A stretch of 64,000 bases of DNA, from positions 3,534,001-3,598,000 of the forward strand of contig OY763414.1 in assembly GCA_963667435.1 (NCBI GenBank), in the 5' to 3' direction. A program made the position numbers and the translations under genes. Below, piece after piece: positions 7,996-15,516 of this stretch. The stretch's first letter is position 1. Each line of letters opens with the position of its first letter. Below the pieces are notes generated by a model. That model saw only the letters and a list, made by a program, of their open reading frames with translations. It was not told the origin of the DNA and ran no database searches. Source of the stretch: Marispirochaeta sp963667435 (lineage in GTDB: Bacteria > Spirochaetota > Spirochaetia > JC444 > Marispirochaetaceae).

Positions 7996-8876
7996 AATTG
8001 TTCTGAAATCAGGCAGATATCTCCCATCTCAGCTTTCACATCCCGGGAAATGACGGGGCATTTAACCCGCAGCAGGAAAAATACCGGCAGCCCTGTTCCT
8101 GAGAGAGATTCGTAGTTCCCCTGACCTTTACTGATAATCAGATCCGCTTCCTTCAGCATGGTTTGAAATTCCGGTGAACAGAGTTCCGGGACCGCACCGG
8201 GCGCCGGTGATCCTGAAGAAACGACCGGGCAGACGGACATCATTCCCACCTGACGGGCATCTTCAAGGGTGACATCATTAATTATTGGCCTTCCCCGAAC
8301 AGCATAGGTCAGATCCTTTTCGGGATAGATTTCCACCAGGGTTTCTGCCAGAACCCGGTCGAAGACTATCTCGCCGGCATTATCCCCTATATAGACAATT
8401 TTCTCTGCCTTCTCCAGGGCGCGGCGGAATTTATCAATGGCAAAAAGACGGCTCTCTTCACGCTTTATGGCTGAGTCCTCCATGGCCAGAATTTTCCCTA
8501 TTTCCTGTTTGAGGTTAATATGGGATGCCACGGCGTAATCGATTATATTTCCCGAAATGGCAATCTCAATTCCGGTCAGCAATGGATCTGCAGCTGATTT
8601 TACCCTCGTTTTAAGATCAGGGTAGATGCTCAGGGCTGCTGTGTTGTTGGCCTGTTTTTCCTCTCTGAAAGGATCCGGATTTCCGCTGAGATCTTCAACT
8701 AAACGATAAACCGGAACAGCATTCTTTGTGGGAGGATCTGTCAGGGGCAAATCCGGGAGGATGCCTGCAACGGCGTGCAGTATTTCTAGTTGGGTCTTTT
8801 CACTGCAGCCTGCAGTGCGGGATGCAGTAAGAGCCTGGTTATACAGGCAGGGGATGCAGTCTATATATGTTTGCAC
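7986..8876 (-). CDS. DUF89 damage-control phosphatase-type protein
   Basis: A 296-residue protein of the DUF89 / ARMT1-like family of metal-dependent phosphatases, which are proposed to remove damaged or surplus phosphometabolites. Recognisable are the N-terminal CIPCLYNQAL cysteine motif, IVYIGDNAGEIVFDRVL (metal-site DN near residue 178), AVRGRPIINDVT, and the late Asp/Lys motif ISKGQGNYE. Start is GTG 8876, preceded by AAGGA inside the end of the upstream gene, and only 6 bases separate them. It converges with the second GntR gene by a 10-bp overlap. Substrate unknown. Confidence 0.8.
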   Translation of the reverse strand: MQTYIDCIPCLYNQALTASRTAGCSEKTQLEILHAVAGILPDLPLTDPPTKNAVPVYRLVEDLSGNPDPFREEKQANNTAALSIYPDLKTRVKSAADPLLTGIEIAISGNIIDYAVASHINLKQEIGKILAMEDSAIKREESRLFAIDKFRRALEKAEKIVYIGDNAGEIVFDRVLAETLVEIYPEKDLTYAVRGRPIINDVTLEDARQVGMMSVCPVVSSGSPAPGAVPELCSPEFQTMLKEADLIISKGQGNYESLSGTGLPVFFLLRVKCPVISRDVKAEMGDICLISEQFQA

Positions 8877-8882
8877 CGGGTA

Positions 8883-9266
8883 TCAGTCCTTTAGAATCTG
8901 TTTTTCAATCTTCCGGACCCGTTTTGTCATGTCGTTAACCCTGAACTCCAGGGTATTCAGAATCCAGAACTGAAAATGGTTGAATTTCTGCTGGGAATGA
9001 ATCATCCAGACAATCTTTATGGAAACCAGAAGAACACTCACTTCAAGGGATACATAGGAGGGGAGGAAATGGGTGGTTATCTCCAGGGTAAAGAGAACAA
9101 GGATAACCCCCAGAAATACCATGTTGATAACGTTATCCCGGTGAGAATAGTCCTTGCCGCCGATTTTACCTAACATGGCGCGGATCCGTTCTTTCTCTCT
9201 GTTGTACTCTTCCAGTTCAGCTAAAAGCTCTTTTTCCCTGGCGGCGAGATCTTCATTGACGTTCAT
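8883..9266 (-). CDS. Small coiled-coil membrane protein, unknown function
   Basis: A 127-residue protein I do not recognise. Residues about 5-36 are charged and heptad-like, a probable coiled coil. Two hydrophobic segments follow (about 46-68 and 72-90), then a basic and amphipathic C-terminal helix (FRVNDMTKRVRKIEKQ). It would be a two-span inner-membrane protein with both ends in the cytoplasm. It is the first gene of a two-gene unit with the DUF89 gene. A promoter sits so close that the transcript could be leaderless. Confidence 0.65.
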   Translation of the reverse strand: MNVNEDLAAREKELLAELEEYNREKERIRAMLGKIGGKDYSHRDNVINMVFLGVILVLFTLEITTHFLPSYVSLEVSVLLVSIKIVWMIHSQQKFNHFQFWILNTLEFRVNDMTKRVRKIEKQILKD

Positions 9267-9272
9267 GGCTGT

Positions 9273-9301
9273 AATATACTTGCCTCATTTTTTACTGTCC
9301 A
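9273..9301 (-). promoter_or_regulatory. Promoter of the coiled-coil/DUF89 gene pair
   Basis: On the minus strand: TGGACA (9296-9301), a 17-base spacer and TATATT (9273-9278). The expected start of transcription, about 7 bases on, falls at or next to the ATG at 9266, so little or no leader would remain. Confidence 0.5.
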
Positions 9302-9383
9302 GACCAATAGCGTGGGTAAACCCTATTTTCCCCCAGTGCGGAAAACTGTATACTGCATTCACCGACCGAATTGGAGGATACTC

Positions 9384-10763
9384 ATGGCAAAACTCTGGCA
9401 GAAAGACTATTCCCTGGACTCATTAATTGAAGCCTTCACCGTAGGCCGGGACTATCTGCTGGATATGGAGCTTCTGCCGGCGGACTGTACCGCCAGTCTT
9501 GCCCATGCCACCATGCTTGCCACTACCGGTCTGCTTTCCGATGGCGACCTCTCTTCGCTTTCCCGGGGAATCCGGTCGGTTCTTGACGAGTTCGATGCGG
9601 GCTCTTACAAAATTGAACGCAGCGATGAAGACGGTCATACCGCACTGGAAAACAGGCTCTGCGAAATCTGCGGGGAGGCCGGGAAGAAGATCCACACCGG
9701 CCGCAGCAGGAACGACCAGGTAATCACCGCCCTCAGGCTTTATTCCCGTGCTTTTGTTGCGGAGGCGGTGCTTGCGGGGATAGATGCGGCCGAGTGCCTG
9801 CTGAATCTTGCAAAAGAGCACCAGCTGACTCCCATGCCCGGACGGACCCATATGCAGATTGCCATGCCCTCATCGGTAGGGCTCTGGGCGGCCGCCTGGG
9901 CTGAGGAACTGCTGGACGCTCTGGGCAATCTTCTTTCTCTGGACAGGATTCTGGATCAGTCTCCCCTGGGGTCAGCCGCCTCCTACGGCGTTCCCCTGCC
10001 TCTGGACAGGGAACTCACAGCGGAATTGATGGGTTTTTCCGGGCTGCAAAACAATGTTCTTTATGTAAACAACTCCAGGGGGAAGATGGAATCCTACCTT
10101 CTGGATGCCTGCGATCAGATCGGGTTGACCTTAAGTAAGCTGGCCCAGGATCTGATTATTTTCTCTATGCCTGAATTCGGCTATTTTTCCCTACCCAGGG
10201 AGCTCTGTTCGGGATCAAGTATTATGCCCCAGAAAAAAAACCCCGACGGGCTTGAACTTATGCGGGCCAAATCGGGAACTCTCTCATCCTATGCCTTGCA
10301 GGTTAAGTCAATAATCCGGTCTCTTCCTTCCGGGTATAACCGGGATTTTCAGGAGACCAAGGAACCCTTCATGCGGGGAGCCCGTCTGACAATTCAGATG
10401 CTTCAGGTTACAGCTCTTACCATTAAGAAACTGCAGGTCCATCCGGAAGCCCTGAAGAAGGGATTTGTGCCGGAAATATTTGCCACTGACCTGGCTCTTG
10501 ATATGGCGGCGGCCGGAAAAAGCTTCCGTGATGCCTACCGGGAAGTGGGAACCGCGCTTGAGAAAGTTGCCGGAGAGGATCCGGTGGAGTCCCTCAAACG
10601 GAGAACATCCACAGGCTCTTCGGGTAATCTCAATCTGAAGGTTCCCGCCACCAGGGCAGCGGAGATTGCTTCCCATGCCAGGGGGATGAAAGCCCAGCTT
10701 GAAACAGCGGCGTCGGAACTGCTTGGCAGGGAAGTTTCTCTCTTTCCTGATGTGATCAGCTGA
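9384..10763 (+). CDS. argH: Argininosuccinate lyase
   Basis: A 459-residue enzyme of the fumarase/aspartase superfamily that splits argininosuccinate into arginine and fumarate, the last step of arginine synthesis. Clear landmarks are HTGRSRNDQV near residue 106, TPMPGRTHMQIAMP near 155, and the signature GSSIMPQKKNPD near 277 with its mobile catalytic serine. Length fits the family. I chose ATG 9384, which has TTGGAGGA 7 bases upstream, not the GTG at 9312 that would add 24 unconserved residues. No other arginine gene is nearby. Confidence 0.93.
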   Translation: MAKLWQKDYSLDSLIEAFTVGRDYLLDMELLPADCTASLAHATMLATTGLLSDGDLSSLSRGIRSVLDEFDAGSYKIERSDEDGHTALENRLCEICGEAGKKIHTGRSRNDQVITALRLYSRAFVAEAVLAGIDAAECLLNLAKEHQLTPMPGRTHMQIAMPSSVGLWAAAWAEELLDALGNLLSLDRILDQSPLGSAASYGVPLPLDRELTAELMGFSGLQNNVLYVNNSRGKMESYLLDACDQIGLTLSKLAQDLIIFSMPEFGYFSLPRELCSGSSIMPQKKNPDGLELMRAKSGTLSSYALQVKSIIRSLPSGYNRDFQETKEPFMRGARLTIQMLQVTALTIKKLQVHPEALKKGFVPEIFATDLALDMAAAGKSFRDAYREVGTALEKVAGEDPVESLKRRTSTGSSGNLNLKVPATRAAEIASHARGMKAQLETAASELLGREVSLFPDVIS

Positions 10764-10772
10764 TTTTCTTTC

Positions 10773-11597
10773 TTATCCTTTTCTCTTAAGCACAGTTCTC
10801 AACGTTCCTGCTATTCCCAGGCCTATAAAGGTGATCAGGAAGGGCGATGCGAGAAGGAGAGAGTCGGGTATGCCCTGTACTCCCTGGAGAATTGTAGATC
10901 CCGCGCTGGCTGCGGAGAAAAGTACAACTGTTCCCAGCATACCAATTGGGTGGGGGCCTGCAATATACAGAGCCACCAGAGCAATCCAGCCCCGGCCTCC
11001 CGTCATATTGGGGACGTAGGCATGTATGTCCAATGAGAGAAGCGCTCCTGCAAGTCCGGTTCCTGCTCCGGAAAGGATGAGTGTCTGGAACTGAATCCGT
11101 GCGGGAGATTCTCCCAGGGTAAGCAGTGTTGACGGGGCTTCTCCGGCGGCAATAATGCGGTGTCCCCAGGATACTTTTCTGAAGAGCACCAGCATGATGA
11201 TGAAGAATGCTGCAGCAAGCAGCACAGGTGTGTATTCCGGCAGTGAACTGAAATTTCCGAAGTTGAGAACACCCTTGGTATTAAAAAGTTTCTGGGAGAC
11301 TATGCCCAGCACACCTGCTGCGGCAAGATTGATCGCCAGGCCGCTGAGAAATACATTTGCTCTCAGCTTCAGTATGGTCCATGATAGAAATGCTCCGGCA
11401 GCACCGCCGGCGATTACTCCTGCGGCAAGTCCCGCTGCCCAGAAACCTGTATATGCCGCCACAAGATAGCCGAAGAAGGCTCCAACCGCCATAAGGCCTT
11501 CCAGTCCTATATTCAGTATTCCCCCCCGGAAAGGGAAGTAGCCGGCACAGCCTGCAATAAGCAGGGGAGGGATAATCTTCAGTAGAGAATCAATCAT
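10773..11597 (-). CDS. rfuD: Riboflavin ABC transporter permease RfuD
   Basis: A 274-residue branched-chain/nucleoside-type ABC permease with about eight hydrophobic segments. It has the family features GGILNIGLEGLMAVGAFFG near the N-terminus and RGWIALVALYIAG near residue 200. It overlaps the upstream permease by 8 bp and is the last gene of the four-gene unit. The BmpA-type transporter class includes nucleoside systems, but the FMN riboswitch in front of the operon supports riboflavin, as in Treponema RfuABCD. The stop lies 9 bases from the convergent argH stop, with no clear terminator. Confidence 0.8.
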   Translation of the reverse strand: MIDSLLKIIPPLLIAGCAGYFPFRGGILNIGLEGLMAVGAFFGYLVAAYTGFWAAGLAAGVIAGGAAGAFLSWTILKLRANVFLSGLAINLAAAGVLGIVSQKLFNTKGVLNFGNFSSLPEYTPVLLAAAFFIIMLVLFRKVSWGHRIIAAGEAPSTLLTLGESPARIQFQTLILSGAGTGLAGALLSLDIHAYVPNMTGGRGWIALVALYIAGPHPIGMLGTVVLFSAASAGSTILQGVQGIPDSLLLASPFLITFIGLGIAGTLRTVLKRKG

Positions 11598-12582
11598 TTT
11601 TATGATCCCCCGCGGTAATTACGATAAACACCACCGCCTGCAGAAGGAGGCTCATTTCCGAGGAGACACCGGAATCCATGACGGCCGTGGAGAACCCCTG
11701 GGTCAACCAGGCGAAGAAGAGAGCCGCCGGAAGTATCAGACCCGGTCTATACCTCGCTATGAGTGCAACAGCAATTCCGTTCCATCCAAGCCCGGCAGTG
11801 CCTCCCTGCACAGCGGCGCCGTATGATCCAAGGCTCACCAAAGACCCTGCGAGGCCGCAGAGCGCACCTGAGGCCGTTATGGCAGCCGTTCTCAGGGAAC
11901 CTGTGGGGACTCCGGCGAGGGCGGCAAAGCGGGGATTTGCTCCGGTAAGCCTCAGTTCATAACCTCTAAGGGTAAATCCCTTGAAAAGCAGCCAGAGCAG
12001 CATCACGCCTATGCTTATAAATACGGCACTTGTCAGATGAGACGGTGGCAGCAGCTGATGCAATTGGAACTTACCTGCTATCCTGTGGCTGGTCAGCAGA
12101 TAGCTTTCCGGGTCTCTCAACGGGACAGCCAGGAGGTAGTCAATGACCGGTATGGTAGCTCCTGCAATCAGGTAGGTGGATATAAGCTCGTCGGCACCTA
12201 TTTTCTCCCGGAGGAAGCCGGAAATCCATGCCATGACGCCTCCGCCGGCCATACCTGAGAGTGCTGCCAGCGGGATGCCCAGTGCAGGCGGAATTCCAGG
12301 GTGCTGCAGAAGGAGAATTACCGGCAGCAGTGACCCAATATATGCCTGACCTTCACCTCCAAGGTTGAAGGACCCTGCAGACATTGCCACGGCGATTCCG
12401 GTTCCGGTTATGGTTAGAAGGGTCATCTGGGCAAGCATGTTCCCAAGGGAGAAGCTGTTTCCTCCCGGACTCACTATCAGGTCAAAGAGGGTGGTTATCG
12501 GATGGCTGCTCAGAAGCATGGCGGTAAGAATTACCCCGCCGATACCGGAGAAGAATATGCCGACCTTCATGCTTTTACTCAT
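11590..12582 (-). CDS. rfuC: Riboflavin ABC transporter permease RfuC
   Basis: A 330-residue ABC permease with an N-terminal segment followed by about nine hydrophobic stretches. 'GSFNLGGEGQAYIGSL' near residue 70 is the characteristic motif of the YufP/BmpA-associated permease class. It starts within the end of the ATPase gene (4-bp overlap at 12579-12582) and overlaps the next permease by 8 bp, so the subunits are probably translationally coupled. It would form the membrane channel with RfuD. Confidence 0.8.
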   Translation of the reverse strand: MSKSMKVGIFFSGIGGVILTAMLLSSHPITTLFDLIVSPGGNSFSLGNMLAQMTLLTITGTGIAVAMSAGSFNLGGEGQAYIGSLLPVILLLQHPGIPPALGIPLAALSGMAGGGVMAWISGFLREKIGADELISTYLIAGATIPVIDYLLAVPLRDPESYLLTSHRIAGKFQLHQLLPPSHLTSAVFISIGVMLLWLLFKGFTLRGYELRLTGANPRFAALAGVPTGSLRTAAITASGALCGLAGSLVSLGSYGAAVQGGTAGLGWNGIAVALIARYRPGLILPAALFFAWLTQGFSTAVMDSGVSSEMSLLLQAVVFIVITAGDHKND

Positions 12583-14042
12583 TTCTTATTCCCCTTCATG
12601 CCGAGAATAGCATCACCTATCACCTGGTGGTCAAACTCCCCCTGCAGGAACGAGGCTCCGATCCTGCCGTTATAGAGAACAAGCAGCCGGTCTGCAATAT
12701 CCAGAACTTCATCGATATCGCTTGCCAGGAGCAGTATGCCTTTGCCCCGGCGGCTCAATTCGCGTATATGTCCGTAAATTTCCGAGCGGCTGCGTACATC
12801 CAGGCCCCAGCCGGGTTCGCAGAGAATGAGCACTTCGCCTGGAGATTCCAGATCACGGGCGAGAATCAGTCGCTGCAGCATTCCGCCCGAGAGAGTTGCA
12901 GCAGAAGCCTCTACGGATGCCTGAATACCGTAGCTGGAAAGCAGGCCGGCGGCGTATTCTTTTCGCTCTCTGCCGGAAAGGCGCCCCATGCTCCCGAGGG
13001 TCTTTCTTGCGCCTGCTGCTGCGTTGTCTGCGATGGAGAGAGTCAGCGCCGCTCCGCTTCTTTGACGGTCGGATGGAATTATTACCACCCCGGAGTCACG
13101 CAGATTTTCAGGAGAAGCGGGGTATGGTCGGCGGTTGTCAAGCAGGATTGCTCCATTATTGAGGGCGGTCTCCAGTGTGAGAACCTGTTCCAGCTGATCG
13201 AGACCATTTTCACGTATTCCTGTAACTGCCAGGATTTCGCCGCTTCTGAGTTCAAAAGAGATATCGCTGAGACTTGTTCCCCGGGTGGTTGTCCCTGCTC
13301 CGCGGAATGTGAGGCAGACCGGGCCGTAATTTACGGTGTTTTCAACTTTCCTGTTTTCAGTACTCCCTCTATCTCCCATGATAAGCCGGGAGAGCTCCTC
13401 CAGATCAGTTTCTTCTGGCGTGCATTCCCGGACAACCCGTCCTTTTCTCAGTACAGTAAGCCGGTCAGCCCTGCTGTAAATCTCAGGTATTTTATGGGAG
13501 ACAAGAACAATCCCCAGTCCCGCTGTCGCCAGTTTCTTCAGATACCTGAAAAGGTTATCCGTCTCGGAGGGGGTAAATGAGGTGGTCGGTTCGTCCAGAA
13601 TAAGGAAGTCTGGATTCTGCAGGAGGGCACCTAAAAGAACTCCCAGGGTAACCTGATTCGCCGGAAGTTTGTGCGCAGCAGTATGGAGGGGAATATTTAC
13701 TCCTATCTCACAGAAGAACTCCTGAGCCCTGGCTGCTGTTTCCGTGCTTCTTTTCGGTGCGGCAAGCCTCAGATAATCGTTCAGTGAGAGTGAGGGAATT
13801 AACTCCGGCTGCTGGGGTACAATGGCAATTCTGCTACTGTCGTTAATCTCGCCCCGATCCGGTTGCAGCCGGCCTGCAAGGCAACGGATCAGGGTAGTTT
13901 TTCCTGATCCGTTTTCTCCCAGAAGTCCATGTACCTCCCCCTGTTGCAGCCGGATTGCCGCACCATCAAGAGCTGTTACTTCACCGTTGTGAAAGAACTT
14001 ATATATATCCCGGGCATATAGGTGTTTCAGCCTTGCTTGCAT
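12579..14042 (-). CDS. rfuB: Riboflavin ABC transporter ATPase RfuB (two NBDs)
   Basis: A 487-residue tandem ABC ATPase. Domain 1 has a full Walker A (GENGSGKT near residue 40) and Walker B (FLILDEPTTSF), but its signature region reads LPANQVTLG. Domain 2 has a degenerate Walker A (TGIRENGLDQ) and Walker B ending in ILCEPGWGLD, with an intact signature LSGGMLQR. One composite ATP site is therefore complete and the other is not, as is common in this sugar/nucleoside-type class. Ten bases separate it from rfuA. Confidence 0.82.
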   Translation of the reverse strand: MQARLKHLYARDIYKFFHNGEVTALDGAAIRLQQGEVHGLLGENGSGKTTLIRCLAGRLQPDRGEINDSSRIAIVPQQPELIPSLSLNDYLRLAAPKRSTETAARAQEFFCEIGVNIPLHTAAHKLPANQVTLGVLLGALLQNPDFLILDEPTTSFTPSETDNLFRYLKKLATAGLGIVLVSHKIPEIYSRADRLTVLRKGRVVRECTPEETDLEELSRLIMGDRGSTENRKVENTVNYGPVCLTFRGAGTTTRGTSLSDISFELRSGEILAVTGIRENGLDQLEQVLTLETALNNGAILLDNRRPYPASPENLRDSGVVIIPSDRQRSGAALTLSIADNAAAGARKTLGSMGRLSGRERKEYAAGLLSSYGIQASVEASAATLSGGMLQRLILARDLESPGEVLILCEPGWGLDVRSRSEIYGHIRELSRRGKGILLLASDIDEVLDIADRLLVLYNGRIGASFLQGEFDHQVIGDAILGMKGNKK

Positions 14043-14052
14043 AAGCGCCGGT

Positions 14053-15114
14053 TCAGTCTTTTACGGTAATACTGCCAGATTTAAGAGCTGCAAGATGCTG
14101 TTCAAGCTTACCGCGGATATCTGCGCTCAGGTATTGTGTATAAGCCGGGTTATCCATGGCAAAATCGACATACCCTTCAGCGATTCCCGCCTGTTCCGCA
14201 GTTCCAAAAGGGAGTGTACCTTCTATTGCAGCGCTTGTTTTCTCTTCAGCAGCTTTGTCCAGGTAGATACGGGAGCCTCCCAGGACAATCCCGGGGCCTG
14301 CATCATATCCGGGTGCATCAAACCAGACCACGCTCCTCCCGGCGTCCTTGGCTGCTGAGACGATGCCCTGGTTTGCACCTCCGGCATTGGCCAGTATAGT
14401 GTCTGTTCCGGTGCGGTACATTTCCCGGGCGAGCTCGGCACCTTTATTTGCGTCATACCAGTTTCCTACAACTCTGAAATCCAGTTCCGCCTCTCCAGCG
14501 GCAGCTGTCGCACCCAGAAGGTAGCCCGGCCGGATTGACTTCATCATGTCGGGGTATTCCTGTCCGGCAATAAGGCCGATTTTTACTGGCGGATTTTGAA
14601 CTTCAAGGCTCAGGAGGCCGGCAAAATATCCGGCCAGATATCCTTGCTCATTCTGATTGAAACGGAAGGTGTAGATTGAGCTGTTTCCTTCCAGTTTTCC
14701 GTCAAGAATCAGGAAGTGGGTGTCGGGATAGGCCTTTGAAGCTTCGTTGCATATTTCCGGCATGGCGGGGTTTGTGGTGACTATCAGATCATACTTGCCG
14801 GAAGATGCCAGAGCTGTAACCTTTGTAAGCCATTCTCCCTGGTTGAAACCGCCTTCCACTATGGCCGTTTCAACTCCGGGATGCTTGGTGACAGCAGCAT
14901 TAACGCCGTTTACCATCATTTCGTAGGTCGGGCTGCCGGCAACAACACCGGGGACGAAAACCGCGATGGATGAGACCGTTGCTGTGACTTTGGTTTCCTT
15001 CGCTTCAGCGGGTTTTCCGCTGTTGCACGAGATAAATGCAGTCAGAGTCAACAGTATGAGAAATACACGGACTGTTGTCCGCCTGAAAAAAAAGGGGAAA
15101 AATTGGGGGTTCAT
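14053..15114 (-). CDS. rfuA: Riboflavin-binding lipoprotein RfuA (BmpA family)
   Basis: A 353-residue substrate-binding lipoprotein. The signal peptide is RRTTVRVFLILLTLTAFIS followed by Cys; this FIS-C lipobox is the relaxed spirochaetal kind. The mature part is a BmpA/PnrA-like periplasmic binding fold (IAVFVPGVVAGSPTYEMMVNGV at its start, ANAGGANQGIVSAAK later). I chose ATG 15114 because GGAGG (15122-15126) stands 7 bases before it. An FMN riboswitch precedes it, which argues for riboflavin over nucleosides as ligand, as shown for Treponema RfuA. Ligand identity is inference. Confidence 0.82.
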   Translation of the reverse strand: MNPQFFPFFFRRTTVRVFLILLTLTAFISCNSGKPAEAKETKVTATVSSIAVFVPGVVAGSPTYEMMVNGVNAAVTKHPGVETAIVEGGFNQGEWLTKVTALASSGKYDLIVTTNPAMPEICNEASKAYPDTHFLILDGKLEGNSSIYTFRFNQNEQGYLAGYFAGLLSLEVQNPPVKIGLIAGQEYPDMMKSIRPGYLLGATAAAGEAELDFRVVGNWYDANKGAELAREMYRTGTDTILANAGGANQGIVSAAKDAGRSVVWFDAPGYDAGPGIVLGGSRIYLDKAAEEKTSAAIEGTLPFGTAEQAGIAEGYVDFAMDNPAYTQYLSADIRGKLEQHLAALKSGSITVKD

Positions 15115-15133
15115 AAACCTGCCTCCAAAATAC

Positions 15134-15169
15134 GGGGCAGATGAGAGAAAGTAGAGCGGGCCCCGGAGG
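15134..15169 (-). promoter_or_regulatory. Expression platform hairpin of the FMN riboswitch
   Basis: Between aptamer and rfuA start, CCTCCGGGGC (15160-15169, minus strand) can pair in two blocks: GGGGC with GCCCC at 15134-15138, and CCTCC with the Shine-Dalgarno GGAGG at 15122-15126. There is no long T-run, so control by hiding the ribosome site looks more likely than termination. Confidence 0.5.
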
Positions 15170-15198
15170 GATAATCCCATCCGTGGCTGGTTCCATTT

Positions 15199-15329
15199 TC
15201 TTCTCCCATCCAGACTTTCACTGTCGGTTCCGGAATCTCACCGGATCCCCCTGAATCACCGTCAACGACAGGCAAGTCAGGATTGCGGACTATAACCGCC
15301 GGTCGGGACTGACGTCCCTCCCTCGAAGA
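15199..15329 (-). ncRNA. FMN riboswitch (RFN element)
   Basis: Read on the minus strand, the region contains the hallmark FMN aptamer blocks: CGACCGGCGGT with ATAGTCCGC, then CCGGTGAGATTCCGG, AACCGACAGT and AAAGTCTGGATGGGAGAAGA. The closing P1 stem is TCTTC (15325-15329) with GAAGA (15199-15203). The length of about 131 bases fits the class. The L2 loop differs from consensus: GGG-ACGTCAGT-CCC where GGG-TGAAATT-CCC is usual. It would turn rfuABCD off when FMN is plentiful. Confidence 0.9.
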
Positions 15330-15516
15330 AAATTTTTCTATTGCGGCTTGAATGTAATGCTTTCCGGATGCTGTGTCAATGAAGAACTGACGTAGGGAAG
15401 ATCCTTCTCTTGACCCCATTCATCACACATGGTAGTTTCTGAGTATATTTTTCTTTAACGAACTCCTAACCTAGCGTAAACCCGTATGGGGTCGCACGAG
15501 ACGATGGGGACCACCT
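15330..15516. promoter_or_regulatory. Divergent leader/promoter region of rfuA and prs
   Basis: No gene is seen here. On the plus strand a weak TTTAAC-N17-TAAACC could drive prs; on the minus strand TATACT within 15442-15450 could be the -10 of rfu. An 8-bp inverted repeat GACCCCAT (15412-15419) / ATGGGGTC (15486-15493) frames the promoters. The promoter calls are weak. Confidence 0.3.

Noticed and set aside
12627..13580. 317-residue plus-strand frame inside rfuB
   Set aside because: Antisense to a clear ATPase gene; composition and lack of a start signal mark it as a shadow.
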